Assembly (NCBI RefSeq): GCF_008180195.1
Contig: NZ_VTAV01000001.1
Location: 124,001-188,000 of the forward strand
Reading direction: 5' to 3'
DNA: 64,000 nucleotides
Origin: Sphingobacterium phlebotomi
Lineage (GTDB): Bacteria; Bacteroidota; Bacteroidia; Sphingobacteriales; Sphingobacteriaceae
Part shown: positions 8,588-17,903 of the stretch, in pieces
Position numbering within the stretch: the first letter of the stretch is position 1
How the letters are laid out: every line of letters begins with the position of its first letter
Translations under genes and position numbers: made by a program
Notes under the pieces: model-generated
What the model was told of the DNA's origin: nothing
The model's input: the letters and a program-made list of their open reading frames with translations, nothing else
Database searches by the model: none

Positions 8588-8619
8588 TTTGTTTTTCCAC
8601 ATTATTTCGTTTATTTTGG
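8588..8619 (+). promoter_or_regulatory. Possible promoter for the MacB-like permease gene
   Basis: TTTG at 8588-8591 is followed after 20 bases by TATTTTGG (8612-8619), close to but not identical with TAnnTTTG. The start codon is at 8635. Confidence 0.3.
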
Positions 8620-8634
8620 ACGAAACAACGCGTC

Positions 8635-9882
8635 ATGTCTGTTAATATGTCTTACCGTGAGAATGTTAAACTTGCCTTACAATCCATTGTAAGCAATAAG
8701 TTGCGTACCTTTCTCACAGCGCTTATCATTGCGATAGGCATCATGGCGCTTATTGGTGTGTTAACCTCGATAGATGCCATGCAGAGTTCGTTGACCAACT
8801 CTTTTTCGTCCATGGGATCAAATTCCTTCAACATACGTAATCGCGGGCTAAATGTTCAGATTGGAGCATCTGGAAGCCAGGCAAAAGTTTTTCCATCCAT
8901 CACTTACCGGGATGCATCGGCGTTTAAGGAACGATTTGACTACAATGCCGTGGTTTCGCTTAGTGCAAATGTGACGGGCGGAGCGACTGCAAAGTACAAA
9001 GCAGAGAGAACTAATCCTAATATCAATGTGGTTGGTGGCGATAATCATTATCTACAAACCGCAGGTTATAAGCTTGCTGCCGGACGTGATTTTACAGAAC
9101 AGGATGTGGATAATGCCAGTAGTGTTGCGATTATCGGAGAAGAGCTCAAGACTAAGTTGTTCAAAAACAATAAGAATCCGGTAGGCGAGTATATTACCAT
9201 AGGCGGAGAACGGTTTACGGTGATTGGCGTTCTGGAAAGTAAAGGCTCCAGTGCGGGATTCGGATCCGATAAAACTTGTTTTATTCCTTTGTCGCGAGGA
9301 AGGGCGATGATGCATCAAGGAAACCCTTCCTATGTTATTACGGTCATGTCTACGGATCCTTATAAAATGGAAGGAGCAGAAGGGGAGGCCATTGCAACCT
9401 TCCGCAAAATCAGGGGATTGACGGCTAAACAAACCAACGACTTTGAGATTATCAAATCCGATGCGGTGGCACAGATGCTCATGCAGAATCTTGCCTACGT
9501 GACCTTGGGCGCCATTGTTATCGCTTTTATAACACTGGTTGGTGCTTCTATCGGTCTGATGAATATCATGTTGGTTTCTGTTACAGAGCGTACACGTGAA
9601 ATCGGTGTGCGGAAGGCAATCGGAGCAACTCCTGCCGTTATTAGAAAGCAATTTTTAATGGAAGCTATTGTCATTTGCGTACTGGGAGGAATTGTAGGCA
9701 TTGTCGTGGGTATTGCCATAGGCAACTTATTAGCGTTAGCTTTGGGAGCAGACTTTATTATTCCCTGGAAATGGACGGTTCTAGGCATGTCTGTTTGTGT
9801 CGGCGTCGGAATGCTCTCTGGCTATTATCCGGCTTCAAAGGCTTCCAAGCTAGACCCCGTGGAAGCTTTGAGGTATGAGTAA
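8635..9882 (+). CDS. MacB/FtsX-type ABC transporter permease
   Basis: The 415-residue protein has the MacB topology. One membrane helix lies near residues 22-45 (FLTALIIAIGIMALIGVL), followed by a periplasmic MacB-type core domain of about 230 residues. Three helices follow in the C-terminal FtsX domain, including TLGAIVIAFITLVGASIGLMN and a terminal GYYPASKASKLDPVEALRYE. The RTREIGVRKAIGAT segment is characteristic of FtsX permeases. These proteins act in mechanotransmission, lipoprotein sorting or efflux. No ATPase or periplasmic adaptor gene is adjacent, so the partner must be encoded elsewhere. The substrate is unknown. Confidence 0.88.
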   Translation: MSVNMSYRENVKLALQSIVSNKLRTFLTALIIAIGIMALIGVLTSIDAMQSSLTNSFSSMGSNSFNIRNRGLNVQIGASGSQAKVFPSITYRDASAFKERFDYNAVVSLSANVTGGATAKYKAERTNPNINVVGGDNHYLQTAGYKLAAGRDFTEQDVDNASSVAIIGEELKTKLFKNNKNPVGEYITIGGERFTVIGVLESKGSSAGFGSDKTCFIPLSRGRAMMHQGNPSYVITVMSTDPYKMEGAEGEAIATFRKIRGLTAKQTNDFEIIKSDAVAQMLMQNLAYVTLGAIVIAFITLVGASIGLMNIMLVSVTERTREIGVRKAIGATPAVIRKQFLMEAIVICVLGGIVGIVVGIAIGNLLALALGADFIIPWKWTVLGMSVCVGVGMLSGYYPASKASKLDPVEALRYE

Positions 9883-9988
9883 TACCTCTATCTTAGCGTT
9901 TGTATCCGAAAGCAAACACTTTTGGAATCGTTTTTTACTTTTAACCGAGCTTTAGCGAGCTCATCTTTAGATAATTTTTACTTCAATC

Positions 9989-11179
9989 ATGTACAAAACA
10001 TTAAAACCAGCATTAGAAAAAGAGCTTGCAGCGATTAAAGAAGCAGGTTTGTATAAAGAAGAGCGCATTATAGTGACACCGCAGGGAGCAGATATCAAGG
10101 TCAGTACAGGGCAGGAAGTCATTAATTTTTGTGCAAATAATTATTTGGGTTTGTCTTCTCACCCGAGAGTGATAGAAGCAGCAAAGAAAGCCATTGACCA
10201 ATATGGCTATGGTATGTCGTCCGTCCGTTTTATTTGTGGAACACAAGATATACATAAGGAATTGGAACGTAAAATATCCGAATTTTTGGGTACAGAAGAT
10301 ACCATTTTGTATGCAGCAGCATTTGATGCAAACGGTGGGGTCTTTGAACCATTGCTTGGCGCGGAAGATACTATTATATCCGATGAACTGAACCATGCCT
10401 CTATTATAGATGGCGTGCGTTTGTGCAAGGCGCAGCGCTTCCGATACAAAAACTGTGACATGGAAGATCTGGAAACGCAATTGAAGGTGGCTTCGGGAGC
10501 TCGTCATAAAATTATTGTAACCGATGGAGCGTTCTCCATGGATGGGGCAGTTGCGCCGTTGGATAAAATTTGTGATCTGGCAGACCAATATGAAGCGTTG
10601 GTAATGATTGATGAGTCACACTGCTCGGGTTTTATCGGGAAAACCGGTCGGGGGACACATGAGCTGTTTGATGTGATAGATCGTGTGGACATCATCACGG
10701 GGACCCTCGGAAAGGCATTGGGAGGAGCATCAGGTGGTTTTACGTCAGGTCGTAAAGAAATCATTGATATGTTGCGTCAACGTTCCCGCCCATATTTGTT
10801 CTCGAACACGCTGGCTCCGGCAATTGCAGGCGCTTCTGTCGCAGTATTAAACATGTTGAGTGAAACAACTGAGCTTCGTGACAAACTCGAAAATAATACG
10901 AAATATTTTCGTGAAAAGATGACAGAAGCAGGTTTCGATATCAAACCCGGTTTTCATCCGATTGTTCCGGTGATGTTATATGACGCTAAATTGGCACAGG
11001 AGTTTGCTGCTAAGATGTTAGCCGAAGGGATTTATGTAATAGGATTTTATTATCCCGTTGTGCCACAAGGAAAAGCTAGAATCCGTGTGCAGATTTCGGC
11101 GGCGCATGATCGCGAACATCTGAATAAGGCAATTGCTGCTTTCACAAAAGTTGGTAAAGAACTCGACGTAATAAAATAA
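9989..11179 (+). CDS. kbl: Glycine C-acetyltransferase (2-amino-3-ketobutyrate CoA ligase)
   Basis: A 396-residue PLP-dependent alpha-oxoamine synthase. It cleaves 2-amino-3-oxobutanoate with CoA to glycine and acetyl-CoA in threonine breakdown. The PLP lysine is Lys242 in [10 protein letters not shown]. The cofactor-binding aspartate and histidine lie in IDESHCSGF near 208-211, and [10 protein letters not shown] is near residue 50. The whole chain follows Kbl more closely than the related serine palmitoyltransferase of sphingobacteria, judged by segments such as GRGTHE and GASGGFTSG. Its usual partner, threonine dehydrogenase, is not in the window. An inverted repeat just downstream may terminate its transcript. 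Confidence 0.93.
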   Translation: MYKTLKPALEKELAAIKEAGLYKEERIIVTPQGADIKVSTGQEVINFCANNYLGLSSHPRVIEAAKKAIDQYGYGMSSVRFICGTQDIHKELERKISEFLGTEDTILYAAAFDANGGVFEPLLGAEDTIISDELNHASIIDGVRLCKAQRFRYKNCDMEDLETQLKVASGARHKIIVTDGAFSMDGAVAPLDKICDLADQYEALVMIDESHCSGFIGKTGRGTHELFDVIDRVDIITGTLGKALGGASGGFTSGRKEIIDMLRQRSRPYLFSNTLAPAIAGASVAVLNMLSETTELRDKLENNTKYFREKMTEAGFDIKPGFHPIVPVMLYDAKLAQEFAAKMLAEGIYVIGFYYPVVPQGKARIRVQISAAHDREHLNKAIAAFTKVGKELDVIK

Positions 11180-11192
11180 TAATCTAAAAAAT

Positions 11193-11237
11193 AAAAATTT
11201 GAGGTGTAAAATGGTTATCTTTGCACCTCAAATTTTT
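11193..11237. terminator. Perfect 14-bp inverted repeat between kbl and typA, with a -7 element in the loop
   Basis: Left arm AAAAATTTGAGGTG (11193-11206) pairs perfectly with CACCTCAAATTTTT (11224-11237) across a 17-base loop. The right arm ends in a T run, so it can act as a terminator for kbl. TATCTTTG at 11216-11223, matching the -7 consensus TAnnTTTG, lies at the loop end, 33 bases before the typA ATG. Termination and initiation may therefore share one element. Confidence 0.6.
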
Positions 11238-11256
11238 TATAATACATTATCGCTCA

Positions 11257-13062
11257 ATGCAAAACATCAGAAATATTGCGATCATCGCACACGTTGACCA
11301 CGGCAAGACAACCCTCGTTGATAAAATCCTACATTATACAAATCAATTCAGGGATAACGAGAATACCGGAGAATTGATTTTGGATAACAATGACCTGGAA
11401 CGTGAGCGAGGTATCACGATTGTGTCCAAGAACGTATCCGTAAAATATAAAGATACCAAAATCAACATTATCGATACGCCAGGTCACGCCGATTTCGGTG
11501 GAGAAGTGGAGCGTGTATTGAAGATGGCGGATGGGGTAGTGTTGTTGGTGGATGCGTTTGAAGGGCCTATGCCACAGACTCGTTTCGTTACGGGTAAAGC
11601 GCTGGCATTAGGAATTAAACCGATCGTCGTTGTGAACAAAGTCGACAAAGAAAACTGTCGCCCAGATGAGGTCTACGAACAAGTGTTTGATTTATTCTTC
11701 AATTTAGGCGCAACGGAAGAGCAACTGGATTTCCCGGTATTATACGGTTCGTCTAAACAAGGTTGGATGTCTACGGACTGGCAGCAACCCACAACAGATT
11801 TTACAGAGTTGCTCGAAGCTATTGTTACACATATACCGGCACCGAAAGTTTCTGAAGGTACGTTGCAGATGCAGGTCACGTCGTTAGACTACTCTACGTT
11901 TGTTGGACGTATTGCTATCGGCCGTGTTGCGCGTGGTACAATCAAAGAAAATCAACCCGTTTCCTTGGTGAAGCGTGACGGAAAAGTTGTGAAATCCCGC
12001 GTAAAAGAATTACAGATTTTTGAAGGTTTAGGACGCGCTAAAGTATCGGAAGTAAAAGCTGGCGATATCTGTGCGGTAGTAGGTATAGAAGGCTTTGATA
12101 TTGGAGATACCATCGCTGATTTTGAAAACCCAGAGCAATTGGAGGTTATCCACATCGATGAGCCAACCATGAACATGTTGTTCACGATCAATAACTCGCC
12201 ATTCTTCGGTAAAGAAGGTAAGTTTGTGACCTCTCGTCATATCCACGACCGTTTGCAGAAAGAATTGGAGAAAAACCTCGCATTGCGTGTCGTTCCTACG
12301 GAATCTCCGGATGCTTGGTTAGTGTACGGTCGTGGAATTCTGCATTTGTCGGTATTGATCGAAACAATGCGTCGCGAAGGATACGAATTACAAGTAGGCC
12401 AACCACAAGTAATCGTAAAAGAAATTGACGGGGTTAAATGCGAACCGATCGAAGAGATGGTTGTCGATGTTCCTGCAGATGTGTCAGGGAAAGTGATCGA
12501 GCTGGTTACCCAACGGAAAGGAGAGCTACTCGTGATGGAAACGAAAGGAGAAATGCAGCATTTGGAGTTTTCTATCCCATCTAGAGGTATTATCGGACTG
12601 CGTAATAATGTATTGACCGCTACAGCAGGTGAAGCCGTGATGGCGCATCGTCTGAAAGGATACGAACCATGGAAAGGCACTATTCCGGGCCGTCTGGCAG
12701 GAGTATTGATTTCATTGGATACTGGATCAACAACGGCTTATTCTATTGATAAATTGCAAGACCGAGGACGTTTCTTTGTTGATCCTGGAGCAGACATTTA
12801 CGAAGGGCAAGTTTTGGGAGAACATATCCGCGATAACGACTTGACGATTAACGTTACCAAGGGGAAACAGTTGACGAATATGCGTGCATCTGGTTCAGAT
12901 GATAATACACGCATTGCCCCAGCGATTAAATTCTCATTGGAAGAGTGTATGGAGTATATCCAAGCAGATGAGTATATTGAGGTGACACCTCAGTCCATCC
13001 GTCTGCGTAAGATTTATCTAACAGAAAACGAAAGAAAAATAAACGCAAAGAAATTCCAATAA
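11257..13062 (+). CDS. typA: Ribosome-associated GTPase TypA/BipA
   Basis: A 601-residue translational GTPase counted from the ATG at 11257. An upstream TTG at 11221 is in frame but falls inside the -7 element, so it is unlikely. G-domain motifs are [10 protein letters not shown] (G1), RERGITI (G2), DTPGHADF (G3) and VNKVD (G4). EF-G-like domains III and V follow, with the BipA-specific C-terminal domain ([32 protein letters not shown]). BipA binds the 70S ribosome near the A site and aids assembly and stress growth, especially in the cold. It is a single-gene unit, framed by a hairpin on each side. Confidence 0.96.
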   Translation: MQNIRNIAIIAHVDHGKTTLVDKILHYTNQFRDNENTGELILDNNDLERERGITIVSKNVSVKYKDTKINIIDTPGHADFGGEVERVLKMADGVVLLVDAFEGPMPQTRFVTGKALALGIKPIVVVNKVDKENCRPDEVYEQVFDLFFNLGATEEQLDFPVLYGSSKQGWMSTDWQQPTTDFTELLEAIVTHIPAPKVSEGTLQMQVTSLDYSTFVGRIAIGRVARGTIKENQPVSLVKRDGKVVKSRVKELQIFEGLGRAKVSEVKAGDICAVVGIEGFDIGDTIADFENPEQLEVIHIDEPTMNMLFTINNSPFFGKEGKFVTSRHIHDRLQKELEKNLALRVVPTESPDAWLVYGRGILHLSVLIETMRREGYELQVGQPQVIVKEIDGVKCEPIEEMVVDVPADVSGKVIELVTQRKGELLVMETKGEMQHLEFSIPSRGIIGLRNNVLTATAGEAVMAHRLKGYEPWKGTIPGRLAGVLISLDTGSTTAYSIDKLQDRGRFFVDPGADIYEGQVLGEHIRDNDLTINVTKGKQLTNMRASGSDDNTRIAPAIKFSLEECMEYIQADEYIEVTPQSIRLRKIYLTENERKINAKKFQ

Positions 13063-13092
13063 ATAAAGAACAAACGATTTTTTATATTTTGT

Positions 13093-13117
13093 AGAGACGC
13101 TATAGGCGTCTCTTTTC
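13093..13117 (+). terminator. Rho-independent terminator after typA
   Basis: AGAGACGC (13093-13100) pairs with GCGTCTCT (13106-13113) around a 5-base loop and is followed by TTTT. Confidence 0.85.
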
Positions 13118-13162
13118 ATTTTAAACATAGCGAGCGGTCATTACATTTTGTTATCTTTAGGT

Positions 13163-13507
13163 ATGGATAAGGATAATGTGGAATGGTTTGCTATAAAAAA
13201 ACCACATACGGAAGGAAAAATAGAGAAAGTAGAGGTCGACGGTAATAAACTCTGTATTATTTTATGGAATGGAAAGCTGTACGCGACGTCGAGTCGTTGC
13301 CCGCATGCAGGTGCCGATCTCAGTCTAGGATGGTGTGAAGATGAAAAAATAGTTTGTTCTTATCACCGGCATCGATTTGATTTGCAAACCGGAAAAGGAG
13401 ATGAGGGCCAAGGCAACTATATTGATGTATTTCCCCTAAAAGAAGAAAATAACCAATGGTATGTGGGCATTAAGAAATCTTGGTGGAAGCGATTATTAAC
13501 AAAATAA
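13163..13507 (+). CDS. Rieske [2Fe-2S] ferredoxin-like protein
   Basis: A 114-residue Rieske protein taken from the ATG at 13163. An in-frame TTG at 13148 is less likely because TATCTTTA, a near -7 element, lies between them. The cluster ligands are complete: Cys46-Pro-His48 and Cys65-Ser-Tyr-His68, with the usual HRFDLQTGKG after the second pair. It has no signal peptide, so it should be a cytoplasmic electron carrier. It differs clearly in sequence from the NirD at 4231-4578. No oxygenase or reductase partner is adjacent. The next gene, ispH, needs electrons for its iron-sulfur chemistry, but a functional link is only a guess from position. Confidence 0.85.
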   Translation: MDKDNVEWFAIKKPHTEGKIEKVEVDGNKLCIILWNGKLYATSSRCPHAGADLSLGWCEDEKIVCSYHRHRFDLQTGKGDEGQGNYIDVFPLKEENNQWYVGIKKSWWKRLLTK

Positions 13508-13511
13508 TCTT

Positions 13512-13519
13512 TACTTTTG
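13512..13519 (+). promoter_or_regulatory. -7 element directly before ispH
   Basis: TACTTTTG fits TAnnTTTG and ends 6 bases before the ispH ATG at 13526. Transcription from here would give an almost leaderless mRNA. No -33 TTG at the usual distance was found. Confidence 0.4.
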
Positions 13520-13525
13520 TAACGT

Positions 13526-14374
13526 ATGGCTAAAGATCTTCAAGTAACAATTGATAAAGACTCCGGCTTCTGTTTTGGTGTTGTTTATGCTATTGATATG
13601 GCAGAAGAAATCCTTGAAGACGACGGATATTTATATTGCTTGGGCGATATTGTCCATAATGATGAAGAAGTAGCCCGTTTAAAAGCAAAAGGTCTACGTA
13701 TTATCGGTCACGGAGATTTAGCTAGCCTAAAAAATGAAAAAGTCTTGATTCGGGCGCATGGAGAAGCACCTGAGACATATCGTACAGCGTTAGAAAATAA
13801 TATTACCCTTATTGACGCCTCATGTCCAGTGGTACTCAAACTACAGAATAGGATAAAGACCTCCTATGATGGACAAGAAAAAATCTTAATTTTTGGCAAA
13901 CACGGTCACGCAGAAGTAATCGGTTTACAAGGGCAAACAAACAATGAAGCAATTGTGTTTCAGGACTTAGAGGAATTGGATCACGTCGAACTTCCTTCGT
14001 CGTTTACCTTGTATAGCCAGACCACAAAAAGCGTCGATAAATTTTATGCTATTAAAGCGGAATTACAAAACCGAGGCTACGAAGTAAAAGCCAACGATAC
14101 CATATGTCGACAGGTCTCCAATCGTTATGAAGATTTAGGTGATTTTGCTCGTCAATATAACAAGATTGTATTTGTGTCCGGAAAGAAATCTTCCAATGGA
14201 AAGGTACTTTACGATGTTTGTAAGCAGGCAAATTCTCAAAGTTATTTTATTTCTGACCCCGCGGAATTGGACGAAACGCTTTTTGAACCCAACGATACAG
14301 TGGGTATCTGTGGTGCGACGTCAACGCCCATGTGGCTTATGAAAAATGTAAAACAGGCATTGGAGCAGTTTTAA
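13526..14374 (+). CDS. ispH: 4-hydroxy-3-methylbut-2-enyl diphosphate reductase IspH
   Basis: A 282-residue IspH (LytB), the last enzyme of the MEP isoprenoid pathway, which makes isopentenyl and dimethylallyl diphosphate. The three cysteine ligands of its iron-sulfur cluster are Cys16 (GFCFGV), Cys100 (ASCPVV) and Cys194 (TICRQV). Substrate-binding motifs include HGEAPE, KHGHAEVIG, QTTKSV and GATSTP. The length is standard for the family. The enzyme is cytoplasmic. It starts 18 bases after the Rieske gene stop but has its own candidate -7 element very close to the ATG. Confidence 0.96.
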   Translation: MAKDLQVTIDKDSGFCFGVVYAIDMAEEILEDDGYLYCLGDIVHNDEEVARLKAKGLRIIGHGDLASLKNEKVLIRAHGEAPETYRTALENNITLIDASCPVVLKLQNRIKTSYDGQEKILIFGKHGHAEVIGLQGQTNNEAIVFQDLEELDHVELPSSFTLYSQTTKSVDKFYAIKAELQNRGYEVKANDTICRQVSNRYEDLGDFARQYNKIVFVSGKKSSNGKVLYDVCKQANSQSYFISDPAELDETLFEPNDTVGICGATSTPMWLMKNVKQALEQF

Positions 14375-14433
14375 GCTCGGTCATGTTATTCTCATATTAT
14401 ATGCCTTTCCCCCTCTTCCCTGTAATTTATGGT

Positions 14434-14441
14434 TATTTTTG
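14434..14441 (+). promoter_or_regulatory. -7 element directly before hemH
   Basis: TATTTTTG fits TAnnTTTG and ends 6 bases before the hemH ATG at 14448, the same spacing as at ispH. This again suggests a near-leaderless transcript. No good -33 element is visible. Confidence 0.4.
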
Positions 14442-14447
14442 TAGCAA

Positions 14448-15473
14448 ATGAATAAGAACGCTACAAAGGGAGTTCTTTTGGTGCAACTAGGCACACCGGA
14501 CAACCCTACAACAGCTGATGTCCGTAGGTATTTAACAGAGTTTTTGATGGACCCTCGGGTGATGGATATTCCGTATCTGGGCCGTACACTATTGGTAAAA
14601 GGAGCAATTGTTCCGAAGCGTGCGCCACTATCGGCGGCAACCTATCACACGATATGGGACGATAAAACAGGATCTCCGCTGATGTATTATAGCGAGTTGC
14701 AACGTGATTTACTGCAACGTGAACTGGGAGAAGAATACCACGTGGAGTTAGCGATGCGCTACCAAAACCCATCTATTGCCTCGGCGCTTCAGAAAATGGA
14801 GGCCATGAGGTTGGAGTCTATTCGGGTAATTCCCCTTTTTCCACAATATGCTTCCGCAACAACAGGCTCGGTTATTGACAAAGTCATGGAAATTATGCGG
14901 AGTTGGCAATACTTTCCGCAGGTAACTTTCGTTAGTAACTATTGTGATGATGAGGAAATGTGCGAGACGTATGCCGATCATGCACGCAAGCACACGATAG
15001 AAGAATATGATCATGTATTGTTCAGCTATCACGGGTTGCCCGTAAGACAATTGGGGAAAGTTGATCCGACGGGAGCATTGACATGTCCTGATGCTGGTTG
15101 TGCTCCTTGTAGGGAAAGTAAGAAAACATATTGTTATCTTTCACAGTGTTATGCGACATCACGTACAATAGCAGCAAAATTGGGTCTCTCCAAAGAGCGA
15201 TATTCGGTTTGCTTTCAGTCGCGGTTAGGGAAGACTCCGTGGATTCAGCCCTATACTTCCGATACGTTGCATCAAATGGCGGAACGAGGGTTTAAAAAGT
15301 TATTGGTATTTAGTCCGGCTTTTGTAGCAGATTGTATAGAAACATTGGACGAAATTCAGGTCGAATATGCAAATGAATTTAAGTCCTTGGGGGGAGAGGA
15401 GATCACGATGGTAGAAAGTTTGAATGACGATCCTAAATGGATTAATGTGCTGAAACGGCTGGCGCAGGGATAA
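14448..15473 (+). CDS. hemH: Ferrochelatase HemH
   Basis: A 341-residue ferrochelatase, which inserts ferrous iron into protoporphyrin IX to make heme. The N-terminus GVLLVQLGTPDNPTTADVRR, the metal-site segment FSYHGLPVRQLGKVDPTG with its histidine, and FSPAFVADCIETLDE near the C-terminus are all family features. A cysteine-rich insertion (CPDAGCAPC, then CYLSQC) follows the SYHG motif, as in other Bacteroidota ferrochelatases. Whether it binds metal is not clear from sequence. The gene ends 10 bases before the metallophosphoesterase, so these two are probably cotranscribed. Confidence 0.95.
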   Translation: MNKNATKGVLLVQLGTPDNPTTADVRRYLTEFLMDPRVMDIPYLGRTLLVKGAIVPKRAPLSAATYHTIWDDKTGSPLMYYSELQRDLLQRELGEEYHVELAMRYQNPSIASALQKMEAMRLESIRVIPLFPQYASATTGSVIDKVMEIMRSWQYFPQVTFVSNYCDDEEMCETYADHARKHTIEEYDHVLFSYHGLPVRQLGKVDPTGALTCPDAGCAPCRESKKTYCYLSQCYATSRTIAAKLGLSKERYSVCFQSRLGKTPWIQPYTSDTLHQMAERGFKKLLVFSPAFVADCIETLDEIQVEYANEFKSLGGEEITMVESLNDDPKWINVLKRLAQG

Positions 15474-15483
15474 AAAGATTGAT

Positions 15484-16758
15484 ATGTTATTATTTAACGC
15501 GATATTATTACTGATTTTTGATTTTTATATTTTCTTCGCCTTACGTGCGACGAAAATTAAGGCCGCGAAAACGAAATGGTTTTCATATGTGTGGTGGGGC
15601 TATTCTATAGGCCTTTTGCTTGGGCTTTATATCTCGACAAAATTTAATATACCGTTGGCATACAGATCCATTATTTTGGTTGCCTTTTTCATGACGGCGG
15701 TTAGTAAGTTTATCTTTATCATTATTTTGCTTCTCGACGATATTCGTCGGGGAGGAATATGGGTGGCAAAGCTTTTTTCACCACGTAGAAAGGAAAGTTT
15801 ACCGGAGCGGTTAGAGGAGCTTTCGGAGCCCTTACCGGAAAAACCGGTGAATGGAATTTCCCGTTCGGAATTTTTAACCAAATCAGGTATATTGGTCGCA
15901 TCGTTGCCTATATTCCCTTTGTCATGGGGAATGATTTCCGGAGGATATGACTATAAAGTCATTCGACAGAAATTGTATTTGCCGAATCTTCCTGCTTCCT
16001 TTCATGGTATGCGCATTGCGCAGATATCGGACGTACATTCCGGATCTTTTTATAATAAGAAAGCTGTACTGGGCGGGATAGAGATGTTGCTTGGCGAAAA
16101 GCCAGATGCGGTGTTTTTTACCGGAGATTTGGTCAACAATGTTGCTTCTGAAATGCGGGATTATCAAGATATTTTTACCAAACTAAAAGCAGATTTGGGC
16201 GTGTATTCGATATTGGGTAACCATGACTATGGAGATTACTATTTTGGTCGCGAGGATTCTGACGCAAAACGTAAGAACTTAAAACATCTCAAAGAAACAC
16301 ATAAAGTGATGGGATGGGATTTGTTGTTGGATGAGAATCGGGCCATCGAGGTAAATAACGAGAAGATATCCATTGTTGGAGTAGAAAACTGGGGTACAGG
16401 CCGCTTTCCGAAGAAAGGGGATTTGAAAAAGGCATTGATGGGAACGGAAGAATCTCCCGTGAAGTTGCTTCTATCGCATGATCCATCCCATTGGAGGGCA
16501 CAGGTGTTAGATACCGATGTCGATGTGATGTTCGCGGGACATACCCACGGCATGCAGTTTGGCGTTCGTGGAGAACACTTCCAGTGGAGTCCTGCTAAAT
16601 ACGTATACAAAGAATGGGCGGGACTTTATGAAGAACAAAACCAAAAACTCTATGTAAACGTAGGTTATGGATTTTTAGGCTACCCAGGACGTGTAGGAAT
16701 TCTACCAGAGATTACTGTTTTCGAATTGATAAAAGGAGAGAAGCCAATTCTTTCTTAA
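15484..16758 (+). CDS. Membrane-anchored metallophosphoesterase
   Basis: A 424-residue protein with three hydrophobic segments in the first 90 residues (AILLLIFDFYIFFALRA, GYSIGLLLGLYIS, IILVAFFMTAVSKFIFIIILL). A further hydrophobic stretch near 135-150 (ILVASLPIFPLSWGM) precedes the enzyme domain. The calcineurin-like phosphoesterase motifs are complete: QISDVHSGSF, FTGDLVNN, GNHDYGDYYFG, LLSHDP and AGHTHGMQFG. The domain resembles the YaeI/YkuE group, which acts at the membrane on phospholipid-like substrates in some members. The actual substrate is not known here. It likely shares a transcript with hemH, and a hairpin terminator follows. Confidence 0.88.
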   Translation: MLLFNAILLLIFDFYIFFALRATKIKAAKTKWFSYVWWGYSIGLLLGLYISTKFNIPLAYRSIILVAFFMTAVSKFIFIIILLLDDIRRGGIWVAKLFSPRRKESLPERLEELSEPLPEKPVNGISRSEFLTKSGILVASLPIFPLSWGMISGGYDYKVIRQKLYLPNLPASFHGMRIAQISDVHSGSFYNKKAVLGGIEMLLGEKPDAVFFTGDLVNNVASEMRDYQDIFTKLKADLGVYSILGNHDYGDYYFGREDSDAKRKNLKHLKETHKVMGWDLLLDENRAIEVNNEKISIVGVENWGTGRFPKKGDLKKALMGTEESPVKLLLSHDPSHWRAQVLDTDVDVMFAGHTHGMQFGVRGEHFQWSPAKYVYKEWAGLYEEQNQKLYVNVGYGFLGYPGRVGILPEITVFELIKGEKPILS

Positions 16759-16776
16759 CGAGTTTAGCGAATACAT

Positions 16777-16800
16777 AAAGTGTAATAATGACACTTTTTT
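16777..16800 (+). terminator. Terminator after the metallophosphoesterase gene
   Basis: AAAGTGT (16777-16783) pairs with ACACTTT (16791-16797) around a 7-base loop, followed by more T residues. It separates the hemH unit from galTK. Confidence 0.7.
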
Positions 16801-16861
16801 GTCTCTCCTATTTTGTTTTTGCAAAAAAAAGGTGATATTTATAAAAATATAACCTTAAATC

Positions 16862-17899
16862 ATGTTGGACTTTGCAGAACAACCACACAAACGTAAGAAT
16901 CTGTTAACTGGAGAATATATTCTTGTTTCTCCCCATCGTAGTAAACGCCCTTGGCAAGGACAAGTAGAGGATTTAGCACCGGACAACCGTCCACAGTACG
17001 ATCCCAAATGCTATTTATGTCCAGGTAATACGCGTGCAGATGGTACACAAAACCCCGATTACAAAGATAGCTTTGTATTTGTTAATGACTTTTCGGCACT
17101 ATTGGAAGAAACATCCATTGAACAGTTTGATGAAGAGCATTTGCTCGTTGCTGAATCTGAAAGAGGAATATGTAAAGTTATCTCCTTTTCTCCGCGTCAT
17201 GATTTGACACTTCCTCAAATGGACTTACCCGCCATTAAGGCAGTAGTAGATCTTTGGCAAAAGGAATTTCGGGAACTTTCGGCAAAAGAATGGATAAGAT
17301 ATATTCAGATATTTGAGAATAAGGGCAGCATCATGGGATGTAGTAATCCACATCCACATGGTCAGATTTGGGCGGAAAGCTCATTACCCGTAGAGATAGA
17401 AAAAGAGAGTGCGCAACAGAAGGCTTATTTCAAACAGCACGGGCGTACGCTCCTTAAAGATTATGTAGCGCTCGAATTGAAAAAAGACGAACGTATCATC
17501 ATCGATAATGAACATTTTGTGGCGCTTGTTCCCTTTTGGGCGGCCTGGCCTTATGAAACGATGATTATCAGTAAACGACCTGTACCGTCTATTTTAGCGT
17601 TTACGGAAGAAGAGAAAGAAGACTTTGCGCGTACATTACAGGAACTAACTATTCGTTACGATAATATTTTTAAGACCTCTTTTCCTTATTCGGCGGGTAT
17701 GCACCAATCGCCCGTAAACTCGGGAGACCACCCAGAATGGCATTGGCACATGCATTTTTATCCGCCGCTGTTACGTTCAGCTACCATAAAGAAATTTATG
17801 GTGGGGTATGAGATGCTGGCTACGCCGCAACGTGACATTACTCCAGAGCAAGCAGCGAATACATTAAAAGAACAATCTACGATTCATTACAAAGGATAA
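16862..17899 (+). CDS. galT: Galactose-1-phosphate uridylyltransferase GalT
   Basis: A 345-residue GalT of the Leloir pathway. It exchanges UDP-glucose and galactose-1-phosphate through a covalent uridylyl-histidine. The nucleophile motif is NPHPHGQIW near residue 165, and a zinc-type CYLC pair is near 56-59. WHWHMHFYPP near residue 295 is the usual C-terminal metal-ligand segment. It lies 4 bases before galK, so the two form an operon. A weak possible promoter (TTTG at 16812, N20, TATTTATA at 16836) lies upstream. The operon fits downstream processing of galactose freed by surface glycan degradation, such as by the GH2 enzyme of the next locus, though that link is inferred. Confidence 0.95.
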   Translation: MLDFAEQPHKRKNLLTGEYILVSPHRSKRPWQGQVEDLAPDNRPQYDPKCYLCPGNTRADGTQNPDYKDSFVFVNDFSALLEETSIEQFDEEHLLVAESERGICKVISFSPRHDLTLPQMDLPAIKAVVDLWQKEFRELSAKEWIRYIQIFENKGSIMGCSNPHPHGQIWAESSLPVEIEKESAQQKAYFKQHGRTLLKDYVALELKKDERIIIDNEHFVALVPFWAAWPYETMIISKRPVPSILAFTEEEKEDFARTLQELTIRYDNIFKTSFPYSAGMHQSPVNSGDHPEWHWHMHFYPPLLRSATIKKFMVGYEMLATPQRDITPEQAANTLKEQSTIHYKG

Positions 17900-17903
17900 A
17901 TAC

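Noticed and set aside
9052-9651. A 199-codon open frame antisense to the MacB-like permease gene
   Set aside because: It has a low-complexity, histidine- and arginine-rich translation with no family resemblance, and the sense strand carries clear FtsX motifs.
9899-9960. Short inverted repeats (GTTTG...CAAAC and GAGCT...AGCTC) before kbl, as possible terminators
   Set aside because: The stems are only 5 bp and neither is followed directly by a T run.
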